A stretch of 64,000 bases of DNA from Deltaproteobacteria bacterium (GTDB taxonomy: Bacteria; Desulfobacterota; Binatia; UBA1149; JAJCZL01). Position numbers and translations under genes: made by a program. Numbering within the stretch: the first letter of the stretch is position 1; each line of letters opens with the position of its first letter. The notes beneath the pieces were generated by a model. It was given only the letters and a program-made list of their open reading frames with translations, was not told the DNA's origin and did no database searches. Shown here piece after piece: positions 44,373 to 54,550 of this stretch. The DNA lies in NCBI GenBank assembly GCA_029262415.1, contig JAJCZL010000033.1, forward strand, positions 56,471 to 120,470. Direction: 5' to 3'.

Positions 44373-44816
44373 TCAGCCGATGTCTATCTTACGGGGCTTG
44401 GCGGCTTCTTGCTTCGCCACGCGGAGTACCAGGACGCCGTCCCGGTAGTTCGCATTCACCGACTCGGCATCCGCGTCTGCCGGAAGTTTGAACGACCTTG
44501 TGAAGCGACCGTACATCCGCTCACTGCGGTGTAAGCTGGTTCCCTCGCCTGTGGTTTCCTCGGAGATCCGTTCGCCGGTTACGGTCAGGACGTGGTCCTC
44601 GAGGCTGACCTGTATGGCGTTTTTAGAGACTCCAGGCACGTCGAACGTGAACGTGTATCCGTTCGCGTCCGAGCTTACGTCGGTTGCGGGAAGCCAGTCG
44701 CTTTCGCGCTCGAAAGCCTCGAAGCCGGCTGCCGCGGGCCGCCCAAACAAACCGCTGACAAGACTGAGAAGAGGGTCGTTGTTACGCTGAACGTTTTGCG
44801 TAGAAAGTTGAGTCAT
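44373..44816 (-). CDS. Hsp20/alpha-crystallin small heat-shock protein
   Basis: 147-aa ATP-independent chaperone. N-terminal arm with PLLSLVSGLFGRP, alpha-crystallin core from DWLPATDVSSDANGY to the GVLVLRVAK motif (the G-x-L pattern for assembly), short C-terminal tail. Excellent Shine-Dalgarno AGGAGGTGA before ATG 44816 and its own candidate promoter. Confidence 0.94.
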   Translation of the reverse strand: MTQLSTQNVQRNNDPLLSLVSGLFGRPAAAGFEAFERESDWLPATDVSSDANGYTFTFDVPGVSKNAIQVSLEDHVLTVTGERISEETTGEGTSLHRSERMYGRFTRSFKLPADADAESVNANYRDGVLVLRVAKQEAAKPRKIDIG

Positions 44817-44854
44817 TGAGAGTCACCTCCTGTGGTGTTTAAGCCTCGCCCTGA

Positions 44855-44882
44855 AACCTAAGCAGCGACGCTGGACTGTCAA
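44855..44882 (-). promoter_or_regulatory. candidate promoter of hsp20
   Basis: On the minus strand, TTGACA (44882-44877), 16-nt spacer and TAGGTT (44860-44855), 39 nt before the start. Sits in the 93-nt gap behind htrA. No CIRCE element or heat-shock sigma pattern recognised. Confidence 0.4.
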
Positions 44883-44909
44883 GGAGCATCACCTGAGAAG
44901 GGATGCCTG

Positions 44910-46289
44910 CTAGCCGAGGCGGTCGAGCGGGATGGTGACACGGTAGAGTCGGCGTCCACGGACAACAGAAAGCAGCATATTGTTGCTGTGGCGGTACGAA
45001 TGTATGGCCCTGCGGAATCCGTCCAGGTCGCTGACCTCGCGGCCACCAAGCGCCGCGATCACGTCGCCGCGCTCAAGTCCGATGCGGTTGGCGGGGCTGC
45101 CCGCGCGTACGCGCTCGACGACGACACCGCCTTGGCGTGGGCTGGCGACAGCGACGCCGACCATGCGCCAGGCCAGTGTATCCATGCGTTCGAGCGGGAC
45201 CGTCGCAACTTTGACCTCGCTACTAATCCGTTCACCCTCGCGCAGCAACGTCAGTTCGACGCGGTCGCCGGCGGTAACACCGCGCAAACTACGATCGAAC
45301 TCGATTGACGCACGGACGCGGTTGCCGTCCACGTGCGTGATGATGTCACCCGGTTGGATAGCTGCTTGGTGCGCCGGGCCGTCCTCGTCGGTCGAAGCTA
45401 CCAACACCCCCGCCGATTCGTTCACGCCAAAGTGATAGGCGAGTTCTGATGAGAGGTCTTGCGTGGTTATGCCGATCCACGACGGCTGCACACCGCCGTG
45501 GTCGAGGATCTGGTTGACGATCGAGCGTACCCGACGGTTCGGGATCGCGAAACCGATTCCCTCGCCTTCACGATGGATCGCGGTATTGATACCGAGCAAT
45601 CGCCCCTCTACGTCGAGCAGCGGACCTCCTGAGTTACCCGGGTTGATCGACGCATCGGTCTGGATGAAGTCATGGTAGACCATCTCGCCTGCACGCAGCG
45701 TGCGTCCGGTCGCGCTGACAACACCGGTGGTTACCGTGTGCGAGAGCCCGTAGGGGTTGCCGATGGCGATCACGGTTTCACCGATCATGATGTCGTCGTC
45801 TTCAGCCAGCTGCACGTAGGGCAGCGGTTGCGGATTCTCACCCATGGTAAGTTTGAGCACAGCTATGTCGAAGTCAGAGTCGGCGCCGATCAGTTCCGCA
45901 GCGAACTCGCGTTTGTCGGCCAGCAGCACACGGATGCCGGAGGCTTGCACGATGACGTGCTCGTTGGTGACGAGCGTACCGTCTGATCGGATGATGAGCC
46001 CGGATCCCAGTGAGCTACGCCGTGTTTCACGCGGCCGTTGCGTCGGTGGGTTGCCTCTGAAGAACTGTGAGAACAAGTCGCCGCGCCAAGGGGTGCTTCC
46101 GAAGGGGTTGCCCGCGAAAGGCTCGACGACGGTTTCGGTATAGATGTTGGCGACCGCGGGCCCGGCCTTTTCAACAGCCCTCACCACCGGGGTGCGCCGC
46201 AGCGAAGACTTTGCCGCGGCGAGGGCGGGTGCCGCTAAGTGGATCGAGATGGAGAAGATCAGGCCGAGGAGTGTGGCGGCTCGGATCAT
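44910..46289 (-). CDS. periplasmic serine protease HtrA/DegP-like
   Basis: 459-aa exported chymotrypsin-fold protease for envelope quality control. Signal peptide to about 26, catalytic His111 (TNEHV), Asp141 (DSDFDIAVL) and Ser220 (NPGNSGGP), then two PDZ domains (from about 275 and 370). ATG 46289 overlaps the RNase R stop (ATGA), so the pair are probably coupled. Confidence 0.95.
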   Translation of the reverse strand: MIRAATLLGLIFSISIHLAAPALAAAKSSLRRTPVVRAVEKAGPAVANIYTETVVEPFAGNPFGSTPWRGDLFSQFFRGNPPTQRPRETRRSSLGSGLIIRSDGTLVTNEHVIVQASGIRVLLADKREFAAELIGADSDFDIAVLKLTMGENPQPLPYVQLAEDDDIMIGETVIAIGNPYGLSHTVTTGVVSATGRTLRAGEMVYHDFIQTDASINPGNSGGPLLDVEGRLLGINTAIHREGEGIGFAIPNRRVRSIVNQILDHGGVQPSWIGITTQDLSSELAYHFGVNESAGVLVASTDEDGPAHQAAIQPGDIITHVDGNRVRASIEFDRSLRGVTAGDRVELTLLREGERISSEVKVATVPLERMDTLAWRMVGVAVASPRQGGVVVERVRAGSPANRIGLERGDVIAALGGREVSDLDGFRRAIHSYRHSNNMLLSVVRGRRLYRVTIPLDRLG

Positions 46290-48535
46290 TTGCGTTTGTG
46301 GCGGCTGCTACCTTTCTTGCCGCTCTTCCCAAGATACGATTTTGCCGCGCGCTTGCCACCTCGCGCCTTGGGCGCCGTGTGACCCGGTGTCGGGCGCGCG
46401 GTCTTGCGTGGGCGCGAACCCGGGGGGTGGTCAGAGACCGGCAAGAAATCGAGCATCCTCGCCGATAACTCGGCCGCCGCCACACGCACGCGCACTTTGT
46501 CGCCGATCTTGATGATTTCTCCGGTGGTACGATCCTCGAGTTTCATTTGATCCTGGTCGTACTCGTAGTATCCGGTCAGACGGGCCAGCGGGACCATTCC
46601 TTCAACGTAAGGGTCGTCGAGCTGGACAAAATATCCGAAACGTTCGGCGCCGCTGACGGTTCCATCGTACACGTCGCCGATTTTGTCCTGCATGTAGATG
46701 ATCGCAGCCGCTCTGTCGATGTCGCGCTCGGCTTCGGTTGAGCGGCGTTCCATCGAAGAGCAGTGCTCGGCGACGGTTTCCAGGCGGCCGGCCGGGGGAA
46801 GTGCCGCTTTTTCTCCGGCCAGCGCCGCGGTCAATGCACGGTGGACGACGAGGTCGGGGTAGCGGCGGATCGGCGAGGTGAAGTGGCAGTAGGCGGCGCT
46901 TGCCAATCCGAAATGGATTTCCTTGTAAGGTGAGTAGCGCGCACGCGCGAGCGAGCGCAGGATCAGTATGTTTACCTGCTGTGGGGCCTTCTCGGTAGCG
47001 GGATCCTCCAACAGTGCTTGGATCCCCCGCGGCTCCAGCGACTCGCCCTCGCGGTCGAGCCGGATCCCCAGCGCGCGCAGGCGCGGGACGAGCGCATCGA
47101 GCGCTTCCTCATCCGGGCGCTCGTGAATGCGATAGAGAAATGCGACGTTTTCATGTTCCAGGTGCCGCGCCACGGCTTCGTTCGCCGCTACCATGAACTC
47201 TTCGATCAGACGGTGAGAGGCAAGGCGTGTCCGGCGTAAGATCCGCTCCGGCTGCCCTTCGTTGTCGAGTACAACCTGGGCCTCGCCGACGTCGAGATCG
47301 AGCGAGCCACGTGCATGGCGCCGCTCACCGATATGTCCTGCGCAGACATTCATTTCTTGTAAAGCTGTGAGGATCTCCGGGGTGACTCCGGGAACCGAAT
47401 TGCCGCCGAGCGCGGATTCGACCTGTTCGTAGGTCAAACGGGCGTTGCTTCGGATTAGTGAATGCGTAAACGCAGTGGCGATTACGTTACCTTTCTTGTC
47501 GACGTCAAGGATAGCCGAGACCGCGAGTCGATTTACACCGGGGCGCAGGCTCGCGAGCCCGTTCGAGAGAACCTCGGGCAGCATCGGCACCGCCCGGCCG
47601 GGAAAATACGTGCTCGTTGCGCGTTCGAATGCCGCGTCGTCGAGCGGCCCGCCCTGTTGTACGTAGTGCGATACATCTGCGATCGATATCGTTAGTCGCC
47701 AGCCACCGCCTGCTCGGGTGGCGATCGACACGGCGTCGTCGAAGTCTTTGGCGTCCGAGCCATCAATCGTAAATGTGAGTTCGTCGCGCAGATCGCGGCG
47801 TCCTTCGGTGAGCCGGTCACCGGGCTCCTCGAAAGCGGCGGCCTCTTGCTCCGCCTCGCTCGGAAAGGTTTCGGGAATACCCAACGAAGCACAGACCGCG
47901 CGAATTTCGGTCACCAGTAGGCCGGCGCGGCCGAGCGACTCTTCGATAGCTACGACGAGATCGCCGCGGTTGCTCGGGTACTCGAGAATGCGCGCCGAAA
48001 CCGTCTCGCCTACGCGCGCCGAGGCGGGCGGATCGTGGACGACGATGACGTAGCCGGTGCGGTCGTCGACGGGTACCAGGTGAGGGCCGCCGGTCTTGCC
48101 GTAGACGCCTACGATGGTCTTGCTGCCGCGTTCAAGCACCGATTTGATCCGGCCGGGCCGCAACCCGCGCGCGCCGCGCCGAAACGGCTCGACCTCGACG
48201 AGTACGCGATCCCGGTGCATGGCGGGCCGTACCCGCGCCGCTGAGATGGCGATCGGTGCGTCGGCGATGTCGGGTATGACGACCACGCGACCGCCACGAC
48301 CTACGTTCACGCGCCCGGTGATCAGCCCGAGACGGGAGGCAAGCGCGATGCGGTCTTTGGAGGCGCGAATAACTTCGCCCTCGCGCTCCAGTGCGTCCAG
48401 CGCGTTCGCGAGTTTCTTCTCTTCGGTGTTCAGTGAGTCCGCGAGCTTGGACGTCTGCGTGTAGTTTCGCTTCGACTTGCTGAGGTGGTCGAGAATACGC
48501 TCAGCGAGTCCGCTCCCGCGGCGCTTATGCGTCAA
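46286..48535 (-). CDS. rnr: ribonuclease R
   Basis: Processive 3'-to-5' exoribonuclease for structured RNA. N-terminal winged-helix (KRNYTQTSKLADSLN), cold-shock domains, RNB catalytic domain with IDGSDAKDFDDAVSI, C-terminal S1 domain and a Lys/Arg-rich tail (SGKKGSSRHKRK). The start is unclear: TTG 48535, overlapping the pdaD stop, gives 749 aa; the frame continues to 48601 inside pdaD. The stop overlaps htrA. Confidence 0.93.
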   Translation of the reverse strand: MTHKRRGSGLAERILDHLSKSKRNYTQTSKLADSLNTEEKKLANALDALEREGEVIRASKDRIALASRLGLITGRVNVGRGGRVVVIPDIADAPIAISAARVRPAMHRDRVLVEVEPFRRGARGLRPGRIKSVLERGSKTIVGVYGKTGGPHLVPVDDRTGYVIVVHDPPASARVGETVSARILEYPSNRGDLVVAIEESLGRAGLLVTEIRAVCASLGIPETFPSEAEQEAAAFEEPGDRLTEGRRDLRDELTFTIDGSDAKDFDDAVSIATRAGGGWRLTISIADVSHYVQQGGPLDDAAFERATSTYFPGRAVPMLPEVLSNGLASLRPGVNRLAVSAILDVDKKGNVIATAFTHSLIRSNARLTYEQVESALGGNSVPGVTPEILTALQEMNVCAGHIGERRHARGSLDLDVGEAQVVLDNEGQPERILRRTRLASHRLIEEFMVAANEAVARHLEHENVAFLYRIHERPDEEALDALVPRLRALGIRLDREGESLEPRGIQALLEDPATEKAPQQVNILILRSLARARYSPYKEIHFGLASAAYCHFTSPIRRYPDLVVHRALTAALAGEKAALPPAGRLETVAEHCSSMERRSTEAERDIDRAAAIIYMQDKIGDVYDGTVSGAERFGYFVQLDDPYVEGMVPLARLTGYYEYDQDQMKLEDRTTGEIIKIGDKVRVRVAAAELSARMLDFLPVSDHPPGSRPRKTARPTPGHTAPKARGGKRAAKSYLGKSGKKGSSRHKRK

Positions 48536-49076
48536 CCAACACGCACGCCGCGATGACCGACGTCCATAGCCCGTTTCTGTCGCCACGGGCCGACTGGGCA
48601 ATATGCTGTGTCTTGACGATCTGGTCGCTTAGCTTCCAGACGTCGCGCCGTTTGTCGTAACTTGTGTCGGGGTCGAAGTCGACGTTGATGATAGTTGCAA
48701 GCATCTGCGCCGCGAGATCTTCCGCGTATTCGCCTGCTTGCTCGTCTGTTTCACCGAAGGAGTGGTGTTCGCTCAGATAGCCGTACAACTCGCGGTCTTT
48801 CGGGATCGCTACACCGACGGATGCCGCCAGGTGACGGTAGGGTTCGTTGGACTCGGTACGCGCAAGCACCACGTGAAGGATTTGCCCGGCTGTCAATTCC
48901 TTGAGCCCGTCGGTCTTTTTCACAATCCTGCAGTGTGCAGGGAAAATGCTGGAAACGGTAACGATGTTGAACTGTGCGATACCTGCGTCGCGAAGCGCCA
49001 GTTCGAACGCAGCCAGATGCTCTTTGTGACGGCCGACCCCCTTGGTCAGAAATGCTTTTGTTGCTGCTGTTGCCAC
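48525..49076 (-). CDS. pdaD: pyruvoyl-dependent arginine decarboxylase
   Basis: Makes agmatine from arginine using a pyruvoyl group formed by self-cleavage at Ser-Ser. In the 183-aa proenzyme Ser42-Ser43 lies in TVSSIFPAHCR, the known cleavage context; ILHVVLARTESNEPYRHLAA and YDKRRDVWKLSDQIVKTQHI follow. GTG 49076 has AAAGGAG upstream. It sits between the mutase and RNase R. Agmatine would feed polyamine synthesis. Confidence 0.92.
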   Translation of the reverse strand: MATAATKAFLTKGVGRHKEHLAAFELALRDAGIAQFNIVTVSSIFPAHCRIVKKTDGLKELTAGQILHVVLARTESNEPYRHLAASVGVAIPKDRELYGYLSEHHSFGETDEQAGEYAEDLAAQMLATIINVDFDPDTSYDKRRDVWKLSDQIVKTQHIAQSARGDRNGLWTSVIAACVLVDA

Positions 49077-49150
49077 TCACTACTCCTTTCTCTCCGCTCC
49101 CGCCCCGTGGCATGGAGTCCGTATGTGTCAGGGCCCGAAGGCAGGGGGAT

Positions 49151-50803
49151 TTAAATGAACACCGGTGCGTCGAACTCACCGAACACTCCGCGCATCGCGT
49201 CTGAGATCTCGCCGAGAGTCGCAGAGGCACGGACCGCATCGATGATAACCGGCATCAGGTTGCCGGTGCCACGCGCTGTTTCGGTCACTGCGGCCAAGGC
49301 CTTACTCCACGCTTGGTCGTCGCGGGTAGAGCGGAGTGTGGCCAGTCCTGCGCGTTGCTTGTTCTCGATGCTCGCGTCGATACGCAGAACGTCTGTCGGG
49401 GTTTCGGTCTCGGCGGTAAAACGATTTACTCCGACGACAATCTGATCCTTGGATTCAACCGCGCGTTGGTAGTTGTAGGCGGCCTGCTGAATCTCTTGCT
49501 GCTGGAACCCATGTTCAATCGCGGCGACTGCACCGCCGAGTTTATCGATGGTATCGATGTACTCCACGGCCCGCCGTTCGATCTCGTCGGTCAGATTCTC
49601 GATGTAGTAAGAGCCGGCCATCGGATCGATCGAATCCGCTGCGCCCGATTCATACGCGATGACCTGCTGTGTGCGCAGCGCGACGCCGACCGCGTCTTGT
49701 GTCGGCAAGCCGAGGGCTTCGTCGTAGCTGTTGGTATGCAGTGACTGGGTTCCGCCACATACCGCCGCGAGTGCCTGCAGCGCGACGCGTACCACGTTGT
49801 TGATCGGTTGCTGGGCGGTGAGCGAGGAACCGGCGGTTTGGCTGTGAAAGCGCATCATCATCGAACGTTCGGACTTTGCACCGAAGCGCTCTTTCATAAT
49901 CTTTGCCCAGAGGCGGCGTGCCGCGCGGTACTTAGCGATTTCTTCGAAGAAGTTATTGTGGACGTTGAAAAAGAACGAAAGGCGTCCGGCGAAGTCGTCT
50001 ACGTCGAGGCCCGCGTCGATCGCGCCTTGCACATACGCGATGCCGTCGGCCAGCGTGAAAGCAACTTCTTGCACCGCCGTCGAGCCGGCCTCGCGGATGT
50101 GGTAGCCCGAAATCGAAATGGTGTTCCAACGCGGTACTTGCTCGGCGCAAAACGCGAAGATGTCCGTGGCTATGCGCATCGAGGCGGTCGGCGGGTATAC
50201 GTAGGTGCCGCGCGCGATGTACTCCTTGAGCACGTCGTTTTGGATGGTTCCGCCCACCTTGTCCCAAGGCACGCCGTGACGTTCGGCGACGACGAGATAG
50301 AAGGCAAGCATGATCGAAGCCGTCGCATTGATCGTCATCGAGGTCGTGACTTTGTCGAGCGGGATATCCTTGAGCAGAATTTCCATGTCCTCGATCGAGT
50401 CGATCGCAACCCCGACTTTGCCGACTTCACCGTGCGCGAGCTCATGGTCCGAGTCTCGGCCCATCTGAGTGGGCAGGTCGAATGCGACACTCAGTCCGGT
50501 GGTGCCTTGCTCGAGAAGATAGCGGTAGCGCTCGTTGGACTCCTCGGCAGTACCGAAACCGGCGTACTGGCGCATGGTCCAGAACCGGCCACGGTACATC
50601 GTTGGCTGGATGCCGCGTGTGAAAGGGTAGTCGCCGGGTAAACCCAGGTTTTCGGGGTACTCGCCTCGAGCTGGCCCGTAGATACGGTCCATCGGGATTC
50701 CCGAGGTGCTCTCGAAGCGCTCGCGCCGCTCACCGTTCTTCTCCAGTGCCTCGGCAAGGGTGCCCTGGCTCCACTGCTGGAACTTCTCGTCGAAGGTCGC
50801 CAT
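49151..50803 (-). CDS. methylmalonyl-CoA mutase large subunit (no B12 domain)
   Basis: Adenosylcobalamin-dependent mutase barrel interconverting succinyl-CoA and methylmalonyl-CoA. 550 aa, ending after the barrel ([12 protein letters not shown]), so the cobalamin-binding subunit must be encoded elsewhere. [20 protein letters not shown] has Tyr at the position that is Tyr in methylmalonyl-CoA mutases and Phe in isobutyryl-CoA mutases, as I recall. ATG 50803 rather than 50812, because TAGATT ends eight bases before it. Adjacent decarboxylase genes fit. Confidence 0.9.
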   Translation of the reverse strand: MATFDEKFQQWSQGTLAEALEKNGERRERFESTSGIPMDRIYGPARGEYPENLGLPGDYPFTRGIQPTMYRGRFWTMRQYAGFGTAEESNERYRYLLEQGTTGLSVAFDLPTQMGRDSDHELAHGEVGKVGVAIDSIEDMEILLKDIPLDKVTTSMTINATASIMLAFYLVVAERHGVPWDKVGGTIQNDVLKEYIARGTYVYPPTASMRIATDIFAFCAEQVPRWNTISISGYHIREAGSTAVQEVAFTLADGIAYVQGAIDAGLDVDDFAGRLSFFFNVHNNFFEEIAKYRAARRLWAKIMKERFGAKSERSMMMRFHSQTAGSSLTAQQPINNVVRVALQALAAVCGGTQSLHTNSYDEALGLPTQDAVGVALRTQQVIAYESGAADSIDPMAGSYYIENLTDEIERRAVEYIDTIDKLGGAVAAIEHGFQQQEIQQAAYNYQRAVESKDQIVVGVNRFTAETETPTDVLRIDASIENKQRAGLATLRSTRDDQAWSKALAAVTETARGTGNLMPVIIDAVRASATLGEISDAMRGVFGEFDAPVFI

Positions 50804-50811
50804 AGCGGGCA

Positions 50812-50840
50812 AATCTAGCCGAAAACGTTGACTATCCCAA
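50812..50840 (-). promoter_or_regulatory. candidate leaderless promoter of the mutase gene
   Basis: On the minus strand, TTGGGA (50840-50835), 17-nt spacer, TAGATT (50817-50812), eight bases before ATG 50803. The 99-nt gap from mmdB and lack of Shine-Dalgarno support independent initiation. Confidence 0.5.
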
Positions 50841-50902
50841 GACGCGGGTCGGGCTGATCGGGACCCCGCGAAGGGGGGCTTCGTCGATGCGCGAAATCGG
50901 CG

Positions 50903-52033
50903 CTAGCCGAGCAGGCTGAGCAGTACACCGGCGGCGACCGCGGAGCCGATTACGCCGGCAACGTTGGGAGCCATCGCGTGCATGACGAGGAAGTTGGTCG
51001 GATCGTCTTTTTGCGCCGTGACCATCGCCACGCGTGCGGCCATCGGCACTGCGGAGACGCCCGCAGCACCGATAATCGGGTTAATCGGATTCTTGGAGAA
51101 CTTGTTCATGGCCTTGGCGAAGATCACGCCCGAGGCGGTGGCAACCGAGAACGCGACCATCCCGAGGCAGAAGATTTTGAGTGCTTCCGGGGTGATGAAA
51201 CGGTCGGCTGTGGCTGCTGCGCCAACGCTGACGCCGAGCAGGATGGTGACGATATCAATGAACGCCGATTTCGCGGTGTTGGCCAGACGGTCGGTAACGC
51301 CGGATTCCTTGAGGAGGTTTCCAAAAAACAACATGCCGAGCAGCGTAGTGGCTGCCGGTGCGATCAGAGTACAGATCAAAAAGGCGATGATGGGAAAACT
51401 GATTTTTTCAGTCTTTGAGACTGCGCGCGGCGTCGGCATTTTGATCAGCCGCTCCTTTTTCGTGGTCAGCGCGCGTACGATCGGCGGCTGAATGATCGGC
51501 ACCAGCGCCATATATCCGTAAGCCGCGACTGCGACGGCAGAGAGCAGGTGAGGTGCAAGTCTCGCCGTGATGAAAATGGTGGTCGGGCCGTCGGCTCCGC
51601 CGATGATGCCGATCGCGCCGGCTTCTTGCGCGGTGAAGCCTAACTGCAGCGCGCCCCAATAGGTCGCGAAGATACCGACCTGCGCTGCAGCGCCCAGTAG
51701 GATCAGACGCGGCTGGCTGAGCATCGCCGAGAAGTCGGTCATCGCGCCGACCCCCAAGAAGATCAGCGGCGGGTAAACTTCGTGCTTTACGCCGTAATAC
51801 AACAACTCCATCGTCCCTTCGACAAAAGGCGAGGCGCCACCGCCGGGAATGTTGCCCATCACCATGCCGAATCCGATCGGCACGAGCAGCAGCGGTTCGT
51901 AGTTCTTGCGCACGGCAAGGATGATGAGGGTGATGCCGACACCGATCATCGCCAGGTTCCACAACGTGTCGACGTTCGAGAGGTACAGACCGAAACCGGT
52001 CGACCAAAAGAAGTTCTCGATTGCTGCAAACAT
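50903..52033 (-). CDS. mmdB: Na+-transporting decarboxylase beta subunit
   Basis: Membrane subunit that decarboxylates carboxybiotin and exports Na+. 376 aa with about nine to eleven hydrophobic helices; the ion site GIIGGADGPTTIF and NKFSKNPINPIIGAAGVSAVPMAAR are the family hallmarks. It lies 18 nt after the biotin-carrier gene. The match is to the OadB/MmdB/GcdB family; neighbours favour methylmalonyl-CoA as substrate. Confidence 0.93.
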   Translation of the reverse strand: MFAAIENFFWSTGFGLYLSNVDTLWNLAMIGVGITLIILAVRKNYEPLLLVPIGFGMVMGNIPGGGASPFVEGTMELLYYGVKHEVYPPLIFLGVGAMTDFSAMLSQPRLILLGAAAQVGIFATYWGALQLGFTAQEAGAIGIIGGADGPTTIFITARLAPHLLSAVAVAAYGYMALVPIIQPPIVRALTTKKERLIKMPTPRAVSKTEKISFPIIAFLICTLIAPAATTLLGMLFFGNLLKESGVTDRLANTAKSAFIDIVTILLGVSVGAAATADRFITPEALKIFCLGMVAFSVATASGVIFAKAMNKFSKNPINPIIGAAGVSAVPMAARVAMVTAQKDDPTNFLVMHAMAPNVAGVIGSAVAAGVLLSLLG

Positions 52034-52051
52034 CGGTGTGACTCGCGCCGT

Positions 52052-52501
52052 TTAGGCGATGACCACCAGGAGTTGTCCGTCGCTCACCTGTGCGCCCGCG
52101 CTGACGGCGATCTCCTTGACGGTGCCGGCAATGGGCGTGGCGATGTCGTTTTCCATCTTCATTGCCTCGAGCTTGAGAACGGTTTGTCCGGCAGTGACGG
52201 TGTCGCCGACTTTGACCAGAAGCGAAGTGACGACGCCGGGGATTGGAGCCGTGATTGCGCCCGGGCCTGAGGCCGAGGCACTCGTTGTAGGCGCTGAGCT
52301 TGCAGCGACAGGAGCCGCCGGGGCTGACGCCGGGGCTGACGCCGGAGCCGATGCCGACGTGGCTACGCGGGCGGGTCCGCCTCCGACCTGCTCGACCTGA
52401 AAGGTTTCGCCGTCAACCGTGACTTCGGCGCCGCCACGGCCGTCGTCTTGGACACTTACGTCGAACTCTTTGTCCCCGGATTTTAGCTTGTAGGTTGCCA
52501 T
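52052..52501 (-). CDS. mmdC: biotin carboxyl-carrier subunit
   Basis: 149-aa biotinyl protein carrying CO2 from the transferase to the beta subunit. N-terminal small beta domain, Ala/Pro/Ser-rich flexible linker (about 48-80), biotinyl domain with Lys115 in EAMKMEN. ATG 52501. The linker DNA holds a short repeated Ser-Ala-Pro-Ala unit. Confidence 0.92.
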   Translation of the reverse strand: MATYKLKSGDKEFDVSVQDDGRGGAEVTVDGETFQVEQVGGGPARVATSASAPASAPASAPAAPVAASSAPTTSASASGPGAITAPIPGVVTSLLVKVGDTVTAGQTVLKLEAMKMENDIATPIAGTVKEIAVSAGAQVSDGQLLVVIA

Positions 52502-52527
52502 TGGGTACTCCGAAATTTCTCGCCGGC

Positions 52528-52923
52528 TCAGCGCAACTGGTGAAGTCGTGCGCCTGTGCCCCATGCGCTTACCGGCTCAGGTGTCCGCACGCGCACGGAA
52601 CGCTCGCGATGCACGGCGAACGCGGCGAGTGCCACGCGCAGGTGCCGCTCGTGCCTGTCATCGGACCGCGCCGCCTGGGTCTCGGCCCGGTCCGGTGACG
52701 CCGCGCCCGTTGCCGCTGCACCGGCAGTCGCCGTACCCGCGGTCGCGGCGATGTTTCCGCTGCCCGACGCCGCAGCGGCAGAGCGCGAAGTCTCGCGGAA
52801 CTCGCGATTCAGCAAACCCGAGACGACGTTGATGACGGCGACCAGTAGCGCAAGCGCGAAGAACACCGAGCCGACGCCGATGGTGGTCATGACCGCACCG
52901 TTTTGTGTGGCTACCGTTTCCAT
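52528..52923 (-). CDS. mmdD: decarboxylase gamma/delta (OadG-type) subunit
   Basis: 131-aa assembly subunit: one membrane helix near the N-terminus (IGVGSVFFALALLVAVINVV), Ala/Gly/Ser-rich linker and a C-terminal segment with the SAW-x-GAR pattern. It is 5 nt after mmdA. Typically links the transferase to the membrane subunits. Confidence 0.82.
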   Translation of the reverse strand: METVATQNGAVMTTIGVGSVFFALALLVAVINVVSGLLNREFRETSRSAAAASGSGNIAATAGTATAGAAATGAASPDRAETQAARSDDRHERHLRVALAAFAVHRERSVRVRTPEPVSAWGTGARLHQLR

Positions 52924-52928
52924 TGCGA

Positions 52929-54479
52929 CTAAAGAGGGATGTTGCCGTGTTTCTTCGGCGGGTTGGTGTCACGCTTGTTGGCGAGCATCGCAAGGGCTTG
53001 CCCGATGCGGATGCGAGTCTCGGCCGGAGCGATCACGCCGTCGATGTAGCCGAGTTCGGCTGCCTGCAGCGGCGTCGCGAACTGGCTGCGATAGTCGTCG
53101 ACGAGTTCTTTGCGGCGGGCGTCGGGGTCCGAGGCCTCGTTGATCTCTTTGCGGAAGATGATGTTGACCGCGCCGTCGGCACCCATGACCGCGATTTCCG
53201 CCGAGGGATAAGCGAGGTTGATGTCGGTGCGGCAGTGCTTGGCGCCCATTACGCAGTACGCGCCGCCGTAGGCCTTGCGGGTGATAACTGTGATCTTCGG
53301 CACCGTGGCCTCGGCGTATGCGTAAACAATCTTCGCGCCGTGGCGAATAATTCCCGCGTACTCCTGCTGGGTGCCCGGCAGGAATCCCGGTACGTCTTCG
53401 AAGGTGACGATCGGGATGTTGAAGCAGTCACAGAAGCGCACGAAGCGCGCGATCTTGTCCGAACAATTAATGTCGAGGCAGCCGGCCAGAACCTTGGGCT
53501 GGTTGGCGACGATCCCGACTGAGCGTCCGCCGATACGCGCAAAACCTACCACCGCATTTTGCGCGAAGCTTGCGTGTACTTCGAAAAAGCTACCGGTATC
53601 GACGGTCGGCTCGATGATCGACTTGATGTCGTAGGGTTTATTCGGGTCATCGGGGATGATGTCGTTCAATTCGGGCGTCAGCCGTTCCAAAGGGTCACCG
53701 ATGTCGATAATCGGCGCGGCGTCTACGTTGTTGGACGGCAGGTAAGAAAGTAGCCGGCGCACCTGATCAATACAGGCAGCGTCGTCGGGCGCCATGAAGT
53801 GCGCGACACCGGTCTTCGCGTTGTGCGTCGCAGCGCCGCCGAGCGCTTCTTGCGTGACCTCTTCGCGTGTCACCGACTTGATCACCTCGGGCCCGGTGAT
53901 GAACATGTAACTGCGTTGCTCGACCATGAAGATGAAGTCGGTCAGGGCAGGGGAGTACACAGCTCCGCCGGCGCACGGACCCATGATCGCGGAGAGCTGC
54001 GGAATCACGCCCGATGCCAGTGTGTTCAGGCAGAAGATATCGGAGTAGCCGCCGAGGCTCTCGACGCCCTCTTGTATGCGCGCGCCGCCCGAGTCGTTCA
54101 GGCCCACGCACGGTGCGCCGGCTTTCATGGCCATGTTCATGACCTTGCAGATCTTCTCGGCAAGGGTGTGAGAGAGCGATCCGCCGAAGACCGTGAAGTC
54201 TTGGGCGAAGGCGAACACTGTGCGCCCATCGACCTCGCCGTAGCCGGTGACGATCGCATCGCCCGCGACTTTCTGTTTCTCCATGCCGAAATTGGTGCAG
54301 CGGTGGACCCGGAACTTGTCGATCTCGACGAAGGTTCCCTGGTCGAACAGCCGCGCGATGCGCTCTCGGGCGGTCATCAGGCCGCGCTCATGGCGCTTGT
54401 CGATTTTGGCCTGGCCGCCGCCGGCTTCGGCTTCGGAGTGACGGCGTTTGATCTCTTCGAGAACTTGGTTGACCGGCAT
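52929..54479 (-). CDS. mmdA: methylmalonyl-CoA decarboxylase / acyl-CoA carboxyltransferase alpha subunit
   Basis: 516-aa biotin-dependent carboxyltransferase moving CO2 from methylmalonyl-CoA to biotin. Crotonase-fold halves with [54 protein letters not shown] and the second-half [24 protein letters not shown]. PccB-type carboxylases look alike; the adjoining mmdDCB genes decide the call. ATG 54479 with GAGAAGCG upstream. First gene of the block; a perfect palindrome lies 72 bp before its start. Confidence 0.92.
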   Translation of the reverse strand: MPVNQVLEEIKRRHSEAEAGGGQAKIDKRHERGLMTARERIARLFDQGTFVEIDKFRVHRCTNFGMEKQKVAGDAIVTGYGEVDGRTVFAFAQDFTVFGGSLSHTLAEKICKVMNMAMKAGAPCVGLNDSGGARIQEGVESLGGYSDIFCLNTLASGVIPQLSAIMGPCAGGAVYSPALTDFIFMVEQRSYMFITGPEVIKSVTREEVTQEALGGAATHNAKTGVAHFMAPDDAACIDQVRRLLSYLPSNNVDAAPIIDIGDPLERLTPELNDIIPDDPNKPYDIKSIIEPTVDTGSFFEVHASFAQNAVVGFARIGGRSVGIVANQPKVLAGCLDINCSDKIARFVRFCDCFNIPIVTFEDVPGFLPGTQQEYAGIIRHGAKIVYAYAEATVPKITVITRKAYGGAYCVMGAKHCRTDINLAYPSAEIAVMGADGAVNIIFRKEINEASDPDARRKELVDDYRSQFATPLQAAELGYIDGVIAPAETRIRIGQALAMLANKRDTNPPKKHGNIPL

Positions 54480-54550
54480 ATTCGTTCGCTTCTCGGGCTC
54501 TGAGGACGCTTTCGGGCTGTTTCCCTGCTTTCTTTCGGACCCTAATGGGC

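Noticed and set aside
50918..52026. Glutaconyl-CoA or oxaloacetate decarboxylase beta subunit
   Set aside because: Cannot be excluded by the subunit alone, but the neighbouring mutase and PccB-like transferase favour methylmalonyl-CoA.
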